Part shown: one piece after another, positions 31,276 to 40,744 of the stretch
How the letters are laid out: each line of letters begins with the position of its first letter
How positions within the stretch are numbered: position 1 is the stretch's first letter
NCBI GenBank assembly: GCA_005884685.1
Contig: VBAH01000096.1
Coordinates: forward strand, 1-45,746
DNA: 45,746 nt
Direction of reading: 5' to 3'
Source of the DNA: Alphaproteobacteria bacterium
GTDB lineage: Bacteria > Pseudomonadota > Alphaproteobacteria > Rhizobiales > Xanthobacteraceae
The notes under the pieces: generated by a model
What the model saw: only the letters and a program-made list of their open reading frames with translations
Told to the model about the DNA's origin: nothing
Databases searched by the model: none
Position numbers and translations under genes: made by a program

Positions 31276-31920
31276 ATGACGACCTCATTTGGCAACGCCC
31301 TTGACGGATCGCCCGCGACCGACGGCGCTCTCACAGCGCCAGCGGCGGCGCGTAATCGCGATCCGATCCTCGCTGTGTTGCGGGACGTGCTGCCGAAGGC
31401 CGGAACCGTGCTGGAGCTCGCCAGCGGAACCGGCGAGCACGCGGTGCATTTCGCCGCCGCCCTGCCACATCTCGTCTGGCAGCCGTCCGATCCGGACGAG
31501 CAAGCCCGCGCCAGCATTGCCGCGCACGCGGCCGCGGCGGGACTCGCCAACCTGCTCCCGCCGCTGGAGCTCGATGCCTCCGCGCCGGTCTGGCCGCTCA
31601 CGCGCGCCGATGCGGTTATCTCGATCAACATGATCCACATCTCGCCCTGGCATGCCACGCAAGGGCTGATGGCGGGCGCCACACGCCTGCTCGCGCCGGG
31701 CGCCCCGCTCTATCTGTACGGTCCGTATCGCCTGCATGGACAGCACACCGCGCCGAGCAACGCGGCCTTCGACGAAAGCCTGCGGGCGCGCGACCCCGCA
31801 TGGGGCGTGCGCGATCTCGACGCCGTCGTGGCGCTGGCCGCCGAGCATGGGTTTGGGCTGGAGCGCGCGGTCGCGATGCCGGCGAACAATCTGAGTGTCG
31901 TGTTCCGCCGCAAGCCGTGA
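31276..31920 (+). CDS. DUF938 SAM-dependent methyltransferase-like protein
   Basis: A 214-residue class I methyltransferase-fold protein: N-terminal [21 protein letters not shown] loop [31 protein letters not shown] (motif typical of DUF938) and [17 protein letters not shown] 31276 is used; a longer frame to 31192 overlaps the divergent DUF2948 gene. Substrate unknown. htpG follows on the same strand after 70 bases. Confidence 0.9.
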   Translation: MTTSFGNALDGSPATDGALTAPAAARNRDPILAVLRDVLPKAGTVLELASGTGEHAVHFAAALPHLVWQPSDPDEQARASIAAHAAAAGLANLLPPLELDASAPVWPLTRADAVISINMIHISPWHATQGLMAGATRLLAPGAPLYLYGPYRLHGQHTAPSNAAFDESLRARDPAWGVRDLDAVVALAAEHGFGLERAVAMPANNLSVVFRRKP

Positions 31921-31990
31921 TCGAAACCCTTGCCGCAGACGGACCTGCCGCTATATCCGATGCGGTTCGATCCTCTATCCGGGCGGAAAC

Positions 31991-33904
31991 ATGACCGACG
32001 CTGACGTTAAGACCCCAACTGCCGAAACCCATTCATTTCAAGCCGAAGTTGCCGAACTCCTGCGGCTGATGGTGCACTCGGTCTATTCCGAGACCGACAT
32101 CTTCCTGCGCGAACTGATCTCCAATGCCTCCGACGCCTGCGACCGGCTGCGCTACGAGGCGATCGCAAATCCCGACCTTCTGGTCGAAAATCCCGAACTC
32201 AGGATTCGCCTCATCCCGGACAAGGACGCCGTCACGCTGACGATCGCCGACAACGGCATCGGCATGGACCGGCAGGAGCTGATCGACAACCTCGGCACGG
32301 TCGCGCGTTCCGGCACGCGCGCCTTCATCGGCAGGCTCGCCGAGGCGAAGGACGGCGCCGGCCTGATCGGGCAGTTCGGCGTCGGGTTCTATTCGGCCTT
32401 CATGGTGGCGGACCGGATCGAGGTGGTGAGCCGCCGCGCGGGCTCATCGGAGGCCTGGGTATGGACTTCGACCGGCGGCGCGGGCTTTGCGGTCGCGCCC
32501 GCGGGCGAGGTGCAGGCGGCCCGCGTGAAGCGCGGCACCGAGATCACGCTGCATCTGAAGGAGGACGCGAGGAAATATCTCGAGGGCCACGAGATCCGCC
32601 GCGTCGTCTCGACCTACTCGGATCACATCCAGTTTCCGATCGAGCTGATCGAAGCGCAGAAAGACGCCGAGGACAAAGCCGAGAAGATCAACTCGGCGAG
32701 CGCGCTGTGGCAGCGGCCGAAATCCGAGCTGCAGCCGGAAGACTATACCCAGGCCTACAAGACCATCGCCCACGCGTTCGACGCGCCCGCGATGACGCTG
32801 CATTACAAGGCGGAAGGGCGGCAGGCCTATGCGGTACTGCTGTTCGCACCGTCGACGCGGCCGTTCGACCTGTTCGACCCGGCGCGCAAGGGGCACGTGA
32901 AGCTCTACGTGCGGCGCGTCTACATCACTGACGATGCCGACCTGCTGCCGTCCTGGCTGCGCTTCATCCGCGGCGTGGTCGACTCGGAGGACCTGCCGCT
33001 GAACATCTCGCGCGAGATGCTGCAGAACAATCCGCAGGTCGCCGCGATGCGCAAGGCGATCACCGGCCGCGTTATTTCCGAGCTGGAAAGCCTGGCCGAC
33101 AAGAATGCCGAGACGTTCGGCCAGATCTGGGACGCGTTCGGCGCAGTCATCAAGGAAGGCCTCTACGAGGATCACGAGCGGCGCGAGGCGCTGCTCAAGC
33201 TCGCGCGCTTCGACAGCACCGCCGGCAAGGCGCGCTCGCTCCGGCAATATCTCGCCGACCTCAAGCCGAACCAGACCGAGATTTATTATCTCGTCGGGGA
33301 AAATGCCGAGCGGCTCAAATCCAATCCGAAGCTCGAAGCGGCGCGTGCGCGTGGTGTCGAGGTGCTGCTGCTGTCCGATCCGGTCGACGCGTTCTGGACG
33401 ATGCTGCCGAGCGATTTCGAAGGCAAGCCGCTCAAGTCGCTGAGCAAGGGCGAGGTGGATTTCGGGCTCGTGCCGCTGCTCGATGAGAAAAAGGACGAGG
33501 GGAAGACGGAGGACAACGGGCAGACCGACGAGGCGGCGGTGATCGCGGCGGTGAAGAGCGCGCTCGGCGAGCGTGTGTCCGATGTCACGGCCTCCTCACG
33601 ACTCGCCGACAGTCCGGCCTGTCTGGTTGCCGGCAAGCATGGGCCCGACCTGGAGATCGAGCGCCTGCTGTCGCGCCAGAGCCGCGGCGTCGGCGCAAAG
33701 CCGATCCTCGAACTGAACATGAAGCACGCGCTGGTGAAGGCGATCGGCAGCGCGCAGAAGAGCGAGCATGGCGAGGACGTGAACGATCTCTCCGCGCTGC
33801 TGCTCGAGCAGGCGCAGATCCTCGACGGCGAGGTCCCCGACGATCCGGCGGCGTTCGCGGCGCGCGTCAATCGGCTCGTGGCGCGCGGCCTCAATGCCGT
33901 CTGA
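31991..33904 (+). CDS. htpG: Molecular chaperone HtpG (Hsp90)
   Basis: A 637-residue Hsp90. The N-terminal GHKL ATPase shows [28 protein letters not shown] and [17 protein letters not shown]; the middle domain has the catalytic-loop Arg in [12 protein letters not shown]; the C-terminal dimer domain is complete. The ATG at 31991 gives the family N terminus [17 protein letters not shown]. It converges on the SulP gene with no gap. Confidence 0.97.
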   Translation: MTDADVKTPTAETHSFQAEVAELLRLMVHSVYSETDIFLRELISNASDACDRLRYEAIANPDLLVENPELRIRLIPDKDAVTLTIADNGIGMDRQELIDNLGTVARSGTRAFIGRLAEAKDGAGLIGQFGVGFYSAFMVADRIEVVSRRAGSSEAWVWTSTGGAGFAVAPAGEVQAARVKRGTEITLHLKEDARKYLEGHEIRRVVSTYSDHIQFPIELIEAQKDAEDKAEKINSASALWQRPKSELQPEDYTQAYKTIAHAFDAPAMTLHYKAEGRQAYAVLLFAPSTRPFDLFDPARKGHVKLYVRRVYITDDADLLPSWLRFIRGVVDSEDLPLNISREMLQNNPQVAAMRKAITGRVISELESLADKNAETFGQIWDAFGAVIKEGLYEDHERREALLKLARFDSTAGKARSLRQYLADLKPNQTEIYYLVGENAERLKSNPKLEAARARGVEVLLLSDPVDAFWTMLPSDFEGKPLKSLSKGEVDFGLVPLLDEKKDEGKTEDNGQTDEAAVIAAVKSALGERVSDVTASSRLADSPACLVAGKHGPDLEIERLLSRQSRGVGAKPILELNMKHALVKAIGSAQKSEHGEDVNDLSALLLEQAQILDGEVPDDPAAFAARVNRLVARGLNAV

Positions 33905-35584
33905 TCATTCCTGCGCCGCAGCCTTCGCGCTCGCGACACTGTCGCTATAGAGGACGGTCGGCCGCCTCAATCCGGCACTGATCAAGGTCCGGCGCACTGC
34001 GCCGCGCGTGCCGCTGAAATAGATCCTCGTGCCGGAGCGCTGCAGCTTGTGCACAAAGCCCTGCAGGGCACGCGCCGCAGTGCTGTCGATCAGCGGAACG
34101 GCACTGAAATCGAGAATGAACACGCGCGGGTGCTCACCGATGCGGTCGAGGATCGTGCTCAGGCCTGCCGTTGCGCCGAAGAAAAGCGCGCCTGAAATGC
34201 GGAATACGAAGACGTCCTCCTTCGTGCCGTTGGCGTCGGCGGCGAGATCGTCCTCGGTATCGGCCCGATCCTCGATCAGCGCCGCGCCGCCTTCAACCTC
34301 GACCGCCTCCGCCATGCGGTGCAGGAACAGGAACGAACCGGCGACAACACCGACCGCGATGGCGGTCGGAAGATCGACGAACACCGTAAGCAGAAAAGTC
34401 GCGAGCAGCACGGCGGCATCGCCGCGCGACGATCTGACCAGGGCGATGAACTCATCCTTTTCCGCCATGTTCCAGGCGACGACGGCGAGGATCGCGCCGA
34501 GCACGGCCAGCGGCACATACGACACCAGCGGCGCCGCGGTCGCCATGAACAGCAGCAGATACAGCGCGTGAAACATGCCGGCGACCGGCCCGCGCGCGCC
34601 TGCGCGGACGTTGGTGGCCGTGCGCGCAATCGTGCCGGTCACGCAGATTCCGCCGAACATGACGGACCCGATATTCGCCACGCCCTGCGCGACCAGCTCG
34701 CAATTCGAACGATGGCGCCGGCCCGTCATGCCGTCGGCGACAACCGCCGACAAGAGGGACTCGATCGCCCCGAGCAGCGCGATCGCCATGGCGTCGGGCA
34801 GCACCGCGTGCATTTTCGCGAAACTGAAATCCGGCAGCGACGGAGCCGGCAGCGCGCCCGGGATGCCACCAAAACGCGAGCCGATGGTCGCAACGTCGAG
34901 GCCAAAGGCGACCGCCACCGCGCCGAGCACCACAACGATCAGGAAACCCGGCCAATGCGGCCGTATCCGCCGCAGCACGATGATGAACGCGAGCGATCCA
35001 AGGGCCAGCGCAACCGTCGCGGGACGCACCGTAGCCGCGGCCGCCCACAGGGCGCCGATCTTCGGAAGAAACTCGGCGGGCTCATGGGCAAGCTCCAGCC
35101 CGAGCAAATCCTTGAGCTGGCTGGTCAGGATGATCGTCGCAATGCCCGCCGTGAAGCCGATCGTGACCGGATACGGGATGAACTTGATGTAGGTGCCGAG
35201 CCGCAGCAGGCCGACCATGATCATCAGCGCGCCGGCCATCGTCGTGGCCAGCACCAGCCCGTCGTAACCATGCCGCTGCACGATGGATGCGACGAGCACG
35301 ATGAAGGCGCCCGCCGGGCCGCCGATCTGCACGCGGCTGCCGCCCAGCAGCGACACAAGGAAGCCCCCGACGATCGCCGTGTAGAGGCCACGCTCGGGGC
35401 CGACGCCGGATGCAATCGCGATCGCCATCGACAGCGGCAATGCCACGATCGCAACCGTCAGGCCGGCGAGCGCATCCGCGCGCAGGTCGGCGAGCCGATA
35501 GCCCTCGCGGAACACCGTGACGAGCTTCGGCGTGAACAGCTCCAGCGCGGTCGGCTGGGCGTGGGGCAAGGCGGGAGAGGTCAT
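33905..35584 (-). CDS. SulP family anion permease with STAS domain
   Basis: A 559-residue transporter: about 11-14 membrane spans beginning DALAGLTVAIVALPLSMAIA, the GLYTAIVGGFLVSLLGGS and GGPAGAFIVLVASIV motifs of the SLC26/SulP transmembrane domain, and a cytosolic STAS domain (about 430-550) with the conserved Ser-Thr in VPLIDSTAARAL. Family members carry sulfate, bicarbonate or dicarboxylates. The ATG at 35584 lacks a strong ribosome site. No carbonic anhydrase or sulfur gene lies beside it, so the substrate is open. Confidence 0.93.
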   Translation of the reverse strand: MTSPALPHAQPTALELFTPKLVTVFREGYRLADLRADALAGLTVAIVALPLSMAIAIASGVGPERGLYTAIVGGFLVSLLGGSRVQIGGPAGAFIVLVASIVQRHGYDGLVLATTMAGALMIMVGLLRLGTYIKFIPYPVTIGFTAGIATIILTSQLKDLLGLELAHEPAEFLPKIGALWAAAATVRPATVALALGSLAFIIVLRRIRPHWPGFLIVVVLGAVAVAFGLDVATIGSRFGGIPGALPAPSLPDFSFAKMHAVLPDAMAIALLGAIESLLSAVVADGMTGRRHRSNCELVAQGVANIGSVMFGGICVTGTIARTATNVRAGARGPVAGMFHALYLLLFMATAAPLVSYVPLAVLGAILAVVAWNMAEKDEFIALVRSSRGDAAVLLATFLLTVFVDLPTAIAVGVVAGSFLFLHRMAEAVEVEGGAALIEDRADTEDDLAADANGTKEDVFVFRISGALFFGATAGLSTILDRIGEHPRVFILDFSAVPLIDSTAARALQGFVHKLQRSGTRIYFSGTRGAVRRTLISAGLRRPTVLYSDSVASAKAAAQE

Positions 35585-35656
35585 GAAATCCGGCGGGAGC
35601 CCAAAGTCGGAAATCCGACTATAGCCGAGTCGCGCGAGCCCACCGCTTGCGCCAGA

Positions 35657-36619
35657 TCAATGCGCGGGCGGAATCACCGCCCGCTTCACCAGCCGCCCCG
35701 CCCACCGCGCCTCCAGCCAGGCGCGATCGGCGAGCCGCTTCCAGGCCGGGTCGGAGGGCACCGGCTGGTGGTCCTTGGCGAAGTAATAGCCGCCGTTGAC
35801 GCCTTCCAGCTTGTGGCGCGCCATGTCGTTTGCGCGCCAGTAGTGCGTCACCAGGCTCTTGCGCGTGCGGCTCGGATCGTTGATCGGCGAGCCGCCGTGG
35901 GCGAGCTGCGAGGCCCAGATGAACACGTCGCCTTTCTTGCCGATGAAGATCTCGCGCTTGAGCCCGCGCTTCGCAATCTCCGCGTCGATGTAGGCATGGA
36001 CCTTGTCCATCTCGCCGTCGAGCGCGCGGATGCTGCCGCTGGAAAAACGATACGGCGGAATCTTGTGACTGCCGGGGAAATAGAACAGCGGCCCGGCGTC
36101 GGAATGCACGTCTTCCAGGCACACCGAGGTGACGACCATCTTGTCTTCGCCCGGCGGCGGCATGAACCACGAGTCGATGTGGTCGGCCTGCTCGCTGCCC
36201 TGGATGAAATTGAGCGAATTGCAGGCGACCGGCGGCCCGTCGAGCAGCTCATCCAGGATCGGCACCAGGCGTGGATTGAGATTGCAATTGCGGATCTCGC
36301 CGCATTCCAGGGTCAGGTCGTTGAACTTGATCGGGCGCCGGAACGCCTCGTCCGGCGCGTCGGCAAGCCGCATGCGTTGCGACTGCGCGGCGCCGGCGAG
36401 CAGATCGACGACCACACGGCGCGCAAGCGCGGCGGACCGTGCGCCCGGACTGCTCAGCCGCTCGATCAGCGCGTTGACGGGATCGATGACATCGGCGCCG
36501 AAGAACTGCGGCAGGATGAGATAGCCGTCGCGCTCCCACTTCTCCCTTTGTTTGGGCGTGAGCGCGCGTGTGCTTTCGCCGGCCGCGCTACCGCGCTCCA
36601 AGGTGACGGCATCCTGCAT
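35657..36619 (-). CDS. Phytanoyl-CoA dioxygenase (PhyH) family protein
   Basis: A 320-residue Fe(II)/2-oxoglutarate oxygenase: N-terminal EKWERDGYLILPQFFGADV, the iron ligands in ADHIDSWFMPP (His-x-Asp) and the distal His in SQLAHGGSPI, and the 2-oxoglutarate-binding Arg in SRTRKSLVTHYW. It hydroxylates a small lipid-like or amino-acid-derived substrate that cannot be predicted. The ATG at 36619 has GGGAG upstream; a start at 36637 is possible. It stands alone. Confidence 0.9.
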   Translation of the reverse strand: MQDAVTLERGSAAGESTRALTPKQREKWERDGYLILPQFFGADVIDPVNALIERLSSPGARSAALARRVVVDLLAGAAQSQRMRLADAPDEAFRRPIKFNDLTLECGEIRNCNLNPRLVPILDELLDGPPVACNSLNFIQGSEQADHIDSWFMPPPGEDKMVVTSVCLEDVHSDAGPLFYFPGSHKIPPYRFSSGSIRALDGEMDKVHAYIDAEIAKRGLKREIFIGKKGDVFIWASQLAHGGSPINDPSRTRKSLVTHYWRANDMARHKLEGVNGGYYFAKDHQPVPSDPAWKRLADRAWLEARWAGRLVKRAVIPPAH

Positions 36620-36702
36620 CGCGCCTACTCCCGGCAACTCAACGGCCGCAATTTACGAGAGCGCGCCGGGAGCGGCAACCTCAGCCGCTGGTCGGTAATC
36701 TC

Positions 36703-36900
36703 TCAATTGGGTTTTCGTTTGGCTACGGCTTCGCGCGCGATCGCAAAAGGAATGGCATATCCCGCCAAGATCAGAACAACGCTCCAAGTCTTGGAAAGAT
36801 AGCCCATCGATCCCAGGACATGAGAAATTCCCATCGTCAAAAGCGCGCCGACAGCCGCTACGGCGTGCGCAATCGGCGGGCCGACCGGCCCCTTGTTCAT
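36703..36900 (-). CDS. Small hypothetical membrane protein
   Basis: About 65 residues with two membrane spans (PPIAHAVAAVGALLTMGISH and WSVVLILAGYAIPFAIA) and a basic end KRKPN. ATG 36900 is the only Met that keeps both spans and avoids overlapping murA; an upstream GTG near 36952 would add 17 residues. Family not recognised. Ribosome site weak. Confidence 0.5.
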   Translation of the reverse strand: MNKGPVGPPIAHAVAAVGALLTMGISHVLGSMGYLSKTWSVVLILAGYAIPFAIAREAVAKRKPN

Positions 36901-37009
36901 CTCGAACCACGACTGGAAGCCCGGCACCCTTTTCCCCTTGCTTTGCGCCGGCACGCGGCGAACAGAGGCGAGATGGGCTGTCAATGGCTCAGAATTTTCA
37001 AACTGAGAA

Positions 37010-38299
37010 CTACCCGCTGATGCGCTCGACGATCGCGCCACAGCGGCCGAGCTTGTCTTCCAGCCGCTCGAAGCCGCGGTCGAGATGATAGACGCGGTTC
37101 ACCATGGTCTCGCCTTCGGCCGCGAGCGCGGCAATGACCAGCGACACCGAGGCGCGCAGGTCGGTCGCCATCACGGGCGCGCCCTTGAGTTTCTGCACAC
37201 CCTCGATGATCGCGTTCTGTCCGTCGAGCGTGATGCGCGCGCCGAGCCGCGCCAGCTCCTGCACATGCATGAAGCGGTTCTCGAAGATCGTCTCGGTGAT
37301 GCGCGATGTGCCCTTCGCGCGCGTCATCAGCGCCATCAGTTGCGCCTGCAAATCGGTGGGGAAGCCCGGGAACGGCTGCGTCGTCACCTCGATCGGCGCG
37401 ATGCCGGCGCCGTTGCGCGCCACGCGGATACCGGTATTGGTCGCGGAAATCTGGCAGCCCGCCTGCGTCAACGTATCGAGCGCGGACTGCAGCAGCTCGG
37501 GCCGCGCGCCTTCGAGCAGCACGTCGCCGCCGGTCATCGCCACCGCCATCGCGTAGGTGCCGGTCTCGATGCGGTCGGGCAGCACCGCATGGCGCGCGCC
37601 GTTGAGCCGCGACACGCCCTCGACCACGATGCGCGAGGTGCCGGCGCCGGAAATCTTCGCGCCCATCTTGATCAGGCAATCGGCGAGGTCGGTCACCTCG
37701 GGCTCGCGCGCCGCGTTCTCGATCAGCGTCTCGCCGCGCGCGAGGGCGGCCGCCATCAGCGCGGTGTGCGTGCCGCCGACCGTCACCTTCGGAAACACGA
37801 TCTCGCCGCCTTTCAACCCGCCCTTGGCGCGCGCGATCACGTAGCCGGCATCGATCTCGATCGCCGCGCCGAGCCGCTCCAGCGCCATGATCAGCAGGTC
37901 GACCGGGCGCGTGCCGATGGCGCAGCCGCCCGGCAGCGATACTTTGGCCTCGCCCATGCGGGCGAGCAGCGGGCCGAGCACCCAGAAGCTCGCGCGCATC
38001 TTGGAGACGAGCTCGTACGGCGCCGTGGTGTCGACGATGCGCGCGGCCGAAATGTGCAACGTCTGCCCGCTCAGATCCTCGTCGCCGGGGCGCTTGCCCT
38101 TCACCATGATGTCGACGCCGTGGTTGCTGAGAATGTGCTGCAGCTGCGTCACGTCGGCGAGGCGCGGCACGTTCTCCAGGACCAGCGTATCGTCGGTGAG
38201 CAGGCCCGCGATCATCAGCGGCAGCGTGGCGTTCTTCGCGCCGGAAATCGGAATCGTGCCGTTCAGCGGCTTGCCGCCGACAATGCGGATGCGGTCCAT
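37010..38299 (-). CDS. murA: UDP-N-acetylglucosamine 1-carboxyvinyltransferase
   Basis: A 429-residue enzyme for the first committed step of peptidoglycan synthesis (enolpyruvyl transfer from PEP to UDP-GlcNAc). It shows [17 protein letters not shown] with the catalytic Lys, the active-site Cys in [14 protein letters not shown] (the target of fosfomycin), and the terminal [16 protein letters not shown]. Full length; ATG 38299 with GGGG upstream. A small conserved ORF precedes it by 43 bases. Confidence 0.97.
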   Translation of the reverse strand: MDRIRIVGGKPLNGTIPISGAKNATLPLMIAGLLTDDTLVLENVPRLADVTQLQHILSNHGVDIMVKGKRPGDEDLSGQTLHISAARIVDTTAPYELVSKMRASFWVLGPLLARMGEAKVSLPGGCAIGTRPVDLLIMALERLGAAIEIDAGYVIARAKGGLKGGEIVFPKVTVGGTHTALMAAALARGETLIENAAREPEVTDLADCLIKMGAKISGAGTSRIVVEGVSRLNGARHAVLPDRIETGTYAMAVAMTGGDVLLEGARPELLQSALDTLTQAGCQISATNTGIRVARNGAGIAPIEVTTQPFPGFPTDLQAQLMALMTRAKGTSRITETIFENRFMHVQELARLGARITLDGQNAIIEGVQKLKGAPVMATDLRASVSLVIAALAAEGETMVNRVYHLDRGFERLEDKLGRCGAIVERISG

Positions 38300-38342
38300 G
38301 GAAAACCCCGTGCGGGCCGGCGTGCCCCGATGCGGCGCCGGT

Positions 38343-38516
38343 CTAGCCGCTCTCCTTGTCCGGGACAATTCCGGCGGAATCGTGGGGTTCCGCGGCTTCG
38401 CCGGGTTCCGCGCGGCCGCGGGCCTGGGCCTTGCGGCGCTTCAGGTTTTCCCGCAGCGCCGCCTGCAGGCGCTGCTGGCGCCGTTCCTTTTCGCTGGCTT
38501 TCGGCGGGTCGGACAT
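38343..38516 (-). CDS. Small conserved Arg/Lys-rich protein upstream of murA
   Basis: A 57-residue hydrophilic protein: [21 protein letters not shown] then [18 protein letters not shown]. The [19 protein letters not shown] core is often found directly upstream of murA in rhizobia. No function known. The neighbouring + strand gene starts 47 bases away, so they share a divergent promoter. Confidence 0.7.
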   Translation of the reverse strand: MSDPPKASEKERRQQRLQAALRENLKRRKAQARGRAEPGEAAEPHDSAGIVPDKESG

Positions 38517-38563
38517 GAGGGTTAAGCTAGGGCGCAAGGGCGCCGCACGGAAGGGAGAACGCC

Positions 38564-39037
38564 GTGGACTTTCCAGATCTGCTGTCGCGTTTCGCCAATG
38601 CCGCCGCCGCCAATGACGGCGCGGCGTTCTCCGCCCTGTTCACCGCGGACGGCGTCTACGACGACGGCTTCTTCGGCGAGTACAAGGGTCGCACGGCGAT
38701 CGCCGGGATGCTGCAGCACTTCCACGACACCGGCTCGAACTACCGCTGGGATTTCTTCGATCCCTTGAGCGACGGGCGCACCGGCTATGCGCGCTATCGC
38801 TTCAGCTACGCCTCGGGCATGCCCGGTGCCGAGGGCAAGCCGGTCGTGTTCGAGGGTATCTCGTTCTTCGCCTTTCGCGACGGCCTGATCGCGCGCTACG
38901 CGGAATCGTTCGACCGCGGCATGGCGCTCGCGCAGCAGGATTTTGCGCCGGAGCGGATCAAGAAGGTGCTGCTCAAGCTCGCCGCCCGGCAGAACGCCGG
39001 TCCCGGAGCGCAGGAGCATTTGAAGCGGTTCGGCTGA
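38564..39037 (+). CDS. NTF2-like (SnoaL-type) family protein
   Basis: A 157-residue cone-fold protein: FANAAAANDGAAFSALFTAD at the N terminus, GRTAIAGMLQHFHDTGSNY, and VFEGISFFAFRDGLIARYAE. These match the SnoaL-like/NTF2 superfamily of small-molecule isomerases and hydratases. The start is a GTG with GAAGGGAG upstream. C-terminal 25 residues are an added helix. Substrate unknown. Confidence 0.82.
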   Translation: MDFPDLLSRFANAAAANDGAAFSALFTADGVYDDGFFGEYKGRTAIAGMLQHFHDTGSNYRWDFFDPLSDGRTGYARYRFSYASGMPGAEGKPVVFEGISFFAFRDGLIARYAESFDRGMALAQQDFAPERIKKVLLKLAARQNAGPGAQEHLKRFG

Positions 39038-39047
39038 AGCCGCAGGC

Positions 39048-39118
39048 TCCCACCCTCCCCCTCCAGGGGAGGGTAAAGGCGGAGAGCGCTGACCACTTGT
39101 CCCACCCTCCCCCTTGTG
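39048..39118. repeat. Intergenic CCCTCCCC repeat
   Basis: ACCCTCCCC / GGGGAGGGT arms at 39052-39060 and 39066-39074 and a second CACCCTCCCCC about 40 bases later. Related to the composite element at 30551. The stem sits just after the NTF2-like gene and may also stop its transcript, though no T tract is present. Confidence 0.6.
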
Positions 39119-39172
39119 GCAAGGATCGCGCCGTTTCCGGCCGCGATTTGCGCGCGCGTTGCCGGACGAAAT

Positions 39173-39247
39173 GCTGCCGTAGCTCAGTGGTAGAGCACCC
39201 CCTTGGTAAGGGGGAGGTCGTAAGTTCAATCCTTACCGGCAGCACCA
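39173..39247 (+). tRNA. tRNA-Thr (GGT)
   Basis: A 75-base cloverleaf with encoded CCA: acceptor GCTGCCG/CGGCAGC, D-arm GCTC..GAGC, anticodon stem CCCCC/GGGGG with loop TTGGTAA (anticodon GGT), T-arm GTAAG-TTCAATC-CTTAC. Confidence 0.97.
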
Positions 39248-39274
39248 GCGCCACGCTCCGCGGGGGTCGCTCGA

Positions 39275-40342
39275 ATGCCGCAACGCTTCTCCGAGCTTTG
39301 GGCGAACGTCCTGGCCCACTTTCCACCGCAGCCCCGCGAAGCCGAACCGAACTACTTCATCGACTTCCTCGGCGTGCGCACGCGCGTTGCATTCCTGCCG
39401 CCGGTCTATGCCGGCTTTGCCGGGACAGTCGAAGCTGCTCCAAACAGCGAGCGCGCCGGCCTCCACGATCCGTATGAGTGGGCCGGCATCCTGCTCGCCG
39501 TGATCGATGCCCGCAACCGGTTTACCTGCATCGAGCTGGGCGCCGGCTGGGGACCGTTCGTGGTCGGTGCCGCGGCAGCCGCGGCGCGCCGTGGCATTGC
39601 GGCGGAGAACATTCACCTGATGGCGGTCGAAGGTGCCGAAAGCCATGTCGCATTCATCCGCCAGCATTTCATCGACAACAATCTCGACCCGGCGAAGCAC
39701 CGGATCCTGCATGCCATCGCCGGAACCTATGACGGCGTGGCCAGGTTCCCGCGACTGGCGGATCCGTCGATCGAATGGGGAGGCGAGGCAATTTTTGCGC
39801 AGGGCGAACAGGTCGGACGCACGCCGCAACCCACTGAGGTCTTTGACGAAGTGCCCTGCCTCTCGCTTGAAAAGATTCTCGCTTTCTACGACGGGATGGT
39901 CGACGTCCTGCACTTCGACATTCAAGGCGCAGAAGCAGCGACGATTGCGCACGGCATGAATGCGCTCGCCCGGCAGGCTCGCCGCATCGTGATCGGGACG
40001 CATGGCCGCGATATCGAACAACACTTGCTGGAGTTGCTCGACGGCCATGGATGGATTCTCGAGATCGACGCCCCGTCACGCTTCGCCCAGGTTCGGCCAC
40101 ACGCCATCTCGGTGAGCCAGGACGGGGTTCAGGTCTGGAAGAATCCCGCGCTTGCAGCTTGCACGCCCGACGAATACCGCATCGCGCTCGCGACCGGGGC
40201 TCACTGGCGCCGCCAATGCGAGGTATTCAGCCTGCGAAATACGGCCTTGCAGCAGGCTCTCGACAGCCTGCAGAACTCGACCTCATGGCGCGTAACCGCG
40301 CCGCTGCGGGCGTTGAAAGACCGTCCCTTGCGGCGCCGATAG
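39275..40342 (+). CDS. FkbM family methyltransferase with glycosyltransferase-like tail
   Basis: A 355-residue class I methyltransferase: SAM loop CIELGAGWGPFVVGAAAAA, acidic VEGAESHVAFIRQHF and the FkbM-type DVLHFDIQGAEAAT. The C-terminal stretch (SLRNTALQQALDSLQNSTSW, then RVTAPLRALK) is a motif usually found at the ends of polysaccharide glycosyltransferases, so the target may be a surface glycan or lipid-linked sugar. It begins 27 bases after tRNA-Thr with no clear ribosome site and could be a recent arrival there. Confidence 0.85.
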   Translation: MPQRFSELWANVLAHFPPQPREAEPNYFIDFLGVRTRVAFLPPVYAGFAGTVEAAPNSERAGLHDPYEWAGILLAVIDARNRFTCIELGAGWGPFVVGAAAAAARRGIAAENIHLMAVEGAESHVAFIRQHFIDNNLDPAKHRILHAIAGTYDGVARFPRLADPSIEWGGEAIFAQGEQVGRTPQPTEVFDEVPCLSLEKILAFYDGMVDVLHFDIQGAEAATIAHGMNALARQARRIVIGTHGRDIEQHLLELLDGHGWILEIDAPSRFAQVRPHAISVSQDGVQVWKNPALAACTPDEYRIALATGAHWRRQCEVFSLRNTALQQALDSLQNSTSWRVTAPLRALKDRPLRRR

Positions 40343-40416
40343 CCGCCGGTGCCGATCGCCGCCTCGTCCGGCGCGGGCTTGGCCGGACAACCCTGCGCTC
40401 CTCCGGCCTACGATAG

Positions 40417-40441
40417 GGAACTTTGCCCGGGCGACGCCGTT
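40417..40441 (+). promoter_or_regulatory. EcfG-type stress promoter for the GlsB/YeaQ gene
   Basis: GGAAC at 40417-40421 and CGTT at 40438-40441 with a 16-base spacer; the start codon is 27 bases downstream. The target is a classic general stress gene. Confidence 0.82.
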
Positions 40442-40468
40442 GTGCGCTCGACGCGCAGGAGAGACCCC

Positions 40469-40732
40469 ATGGGCATTCTTTGGACCATCATCATCGGCTT
40501 CGTGGCCGGAGTCATCGCGAAGTTCATCCATCCCGGGCCGAACGAGCCACAGGGATTCATCGTCACGACCCTGCTCGGCATCGCCGGCGCGTTTGTCGCG
40601 ACCTATCTCGGCCAAAAGCTCGGCTGGTATCAGGCGAACGAAGGCGCCGGCCTGATCGGAGCCGTGGTCGGCGCACTCGTCGTGCTGGTGATCTGGGGCA
40701 TGTTCGCGCCGCGCGATACGCGCCCGGTTTGA
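40469..40732 (+). CDS. GlsB/YeaQ/YmgE family stress membrane protein
   Basis: An 87-residue inner-membrane protein with three spans: MGILWTIIIGFVAGVIAKFI, LLGIAGAFVATYLG and GLIGAVVGALVVLVIWG, with the HPGPNEPQGFI loop typical of this transglycosylase-associated family. AGGAGAG precedes the ATG. Found in stress regulons of many bacteria; biochemical role unknown. Placed by its promoter under EcfG control. Confidence 0.92.
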   Translation: MGILWTIIIGFVAGVIAKFIHPGPNEPQGFIVTTLLGIAGAFVATYLGQKLGWYQANEGAGLIGAVVGALVVLVIWGMFAPRDTRPV

Positions 40733-40744
40733 GCGCGCCGCCGC

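Noticed and set aside
34319-36802. An 827-codon open frame on the + strand
   Set aside because: Antisense shadow of the SulP and PhyH genes; Arg/His/Gln-rich low-complexity translation and no ribosome site.
37085-38518. 477-codon + strand frame
   Set aside because: Complement of murA; no domain.
39173-40342. Genomic island inserted in tRNA-Thr
   Set aside because: No second copy of the tRNA 3' end and no integrase in the window; only one gene of doubtful origin follows the tRNA.
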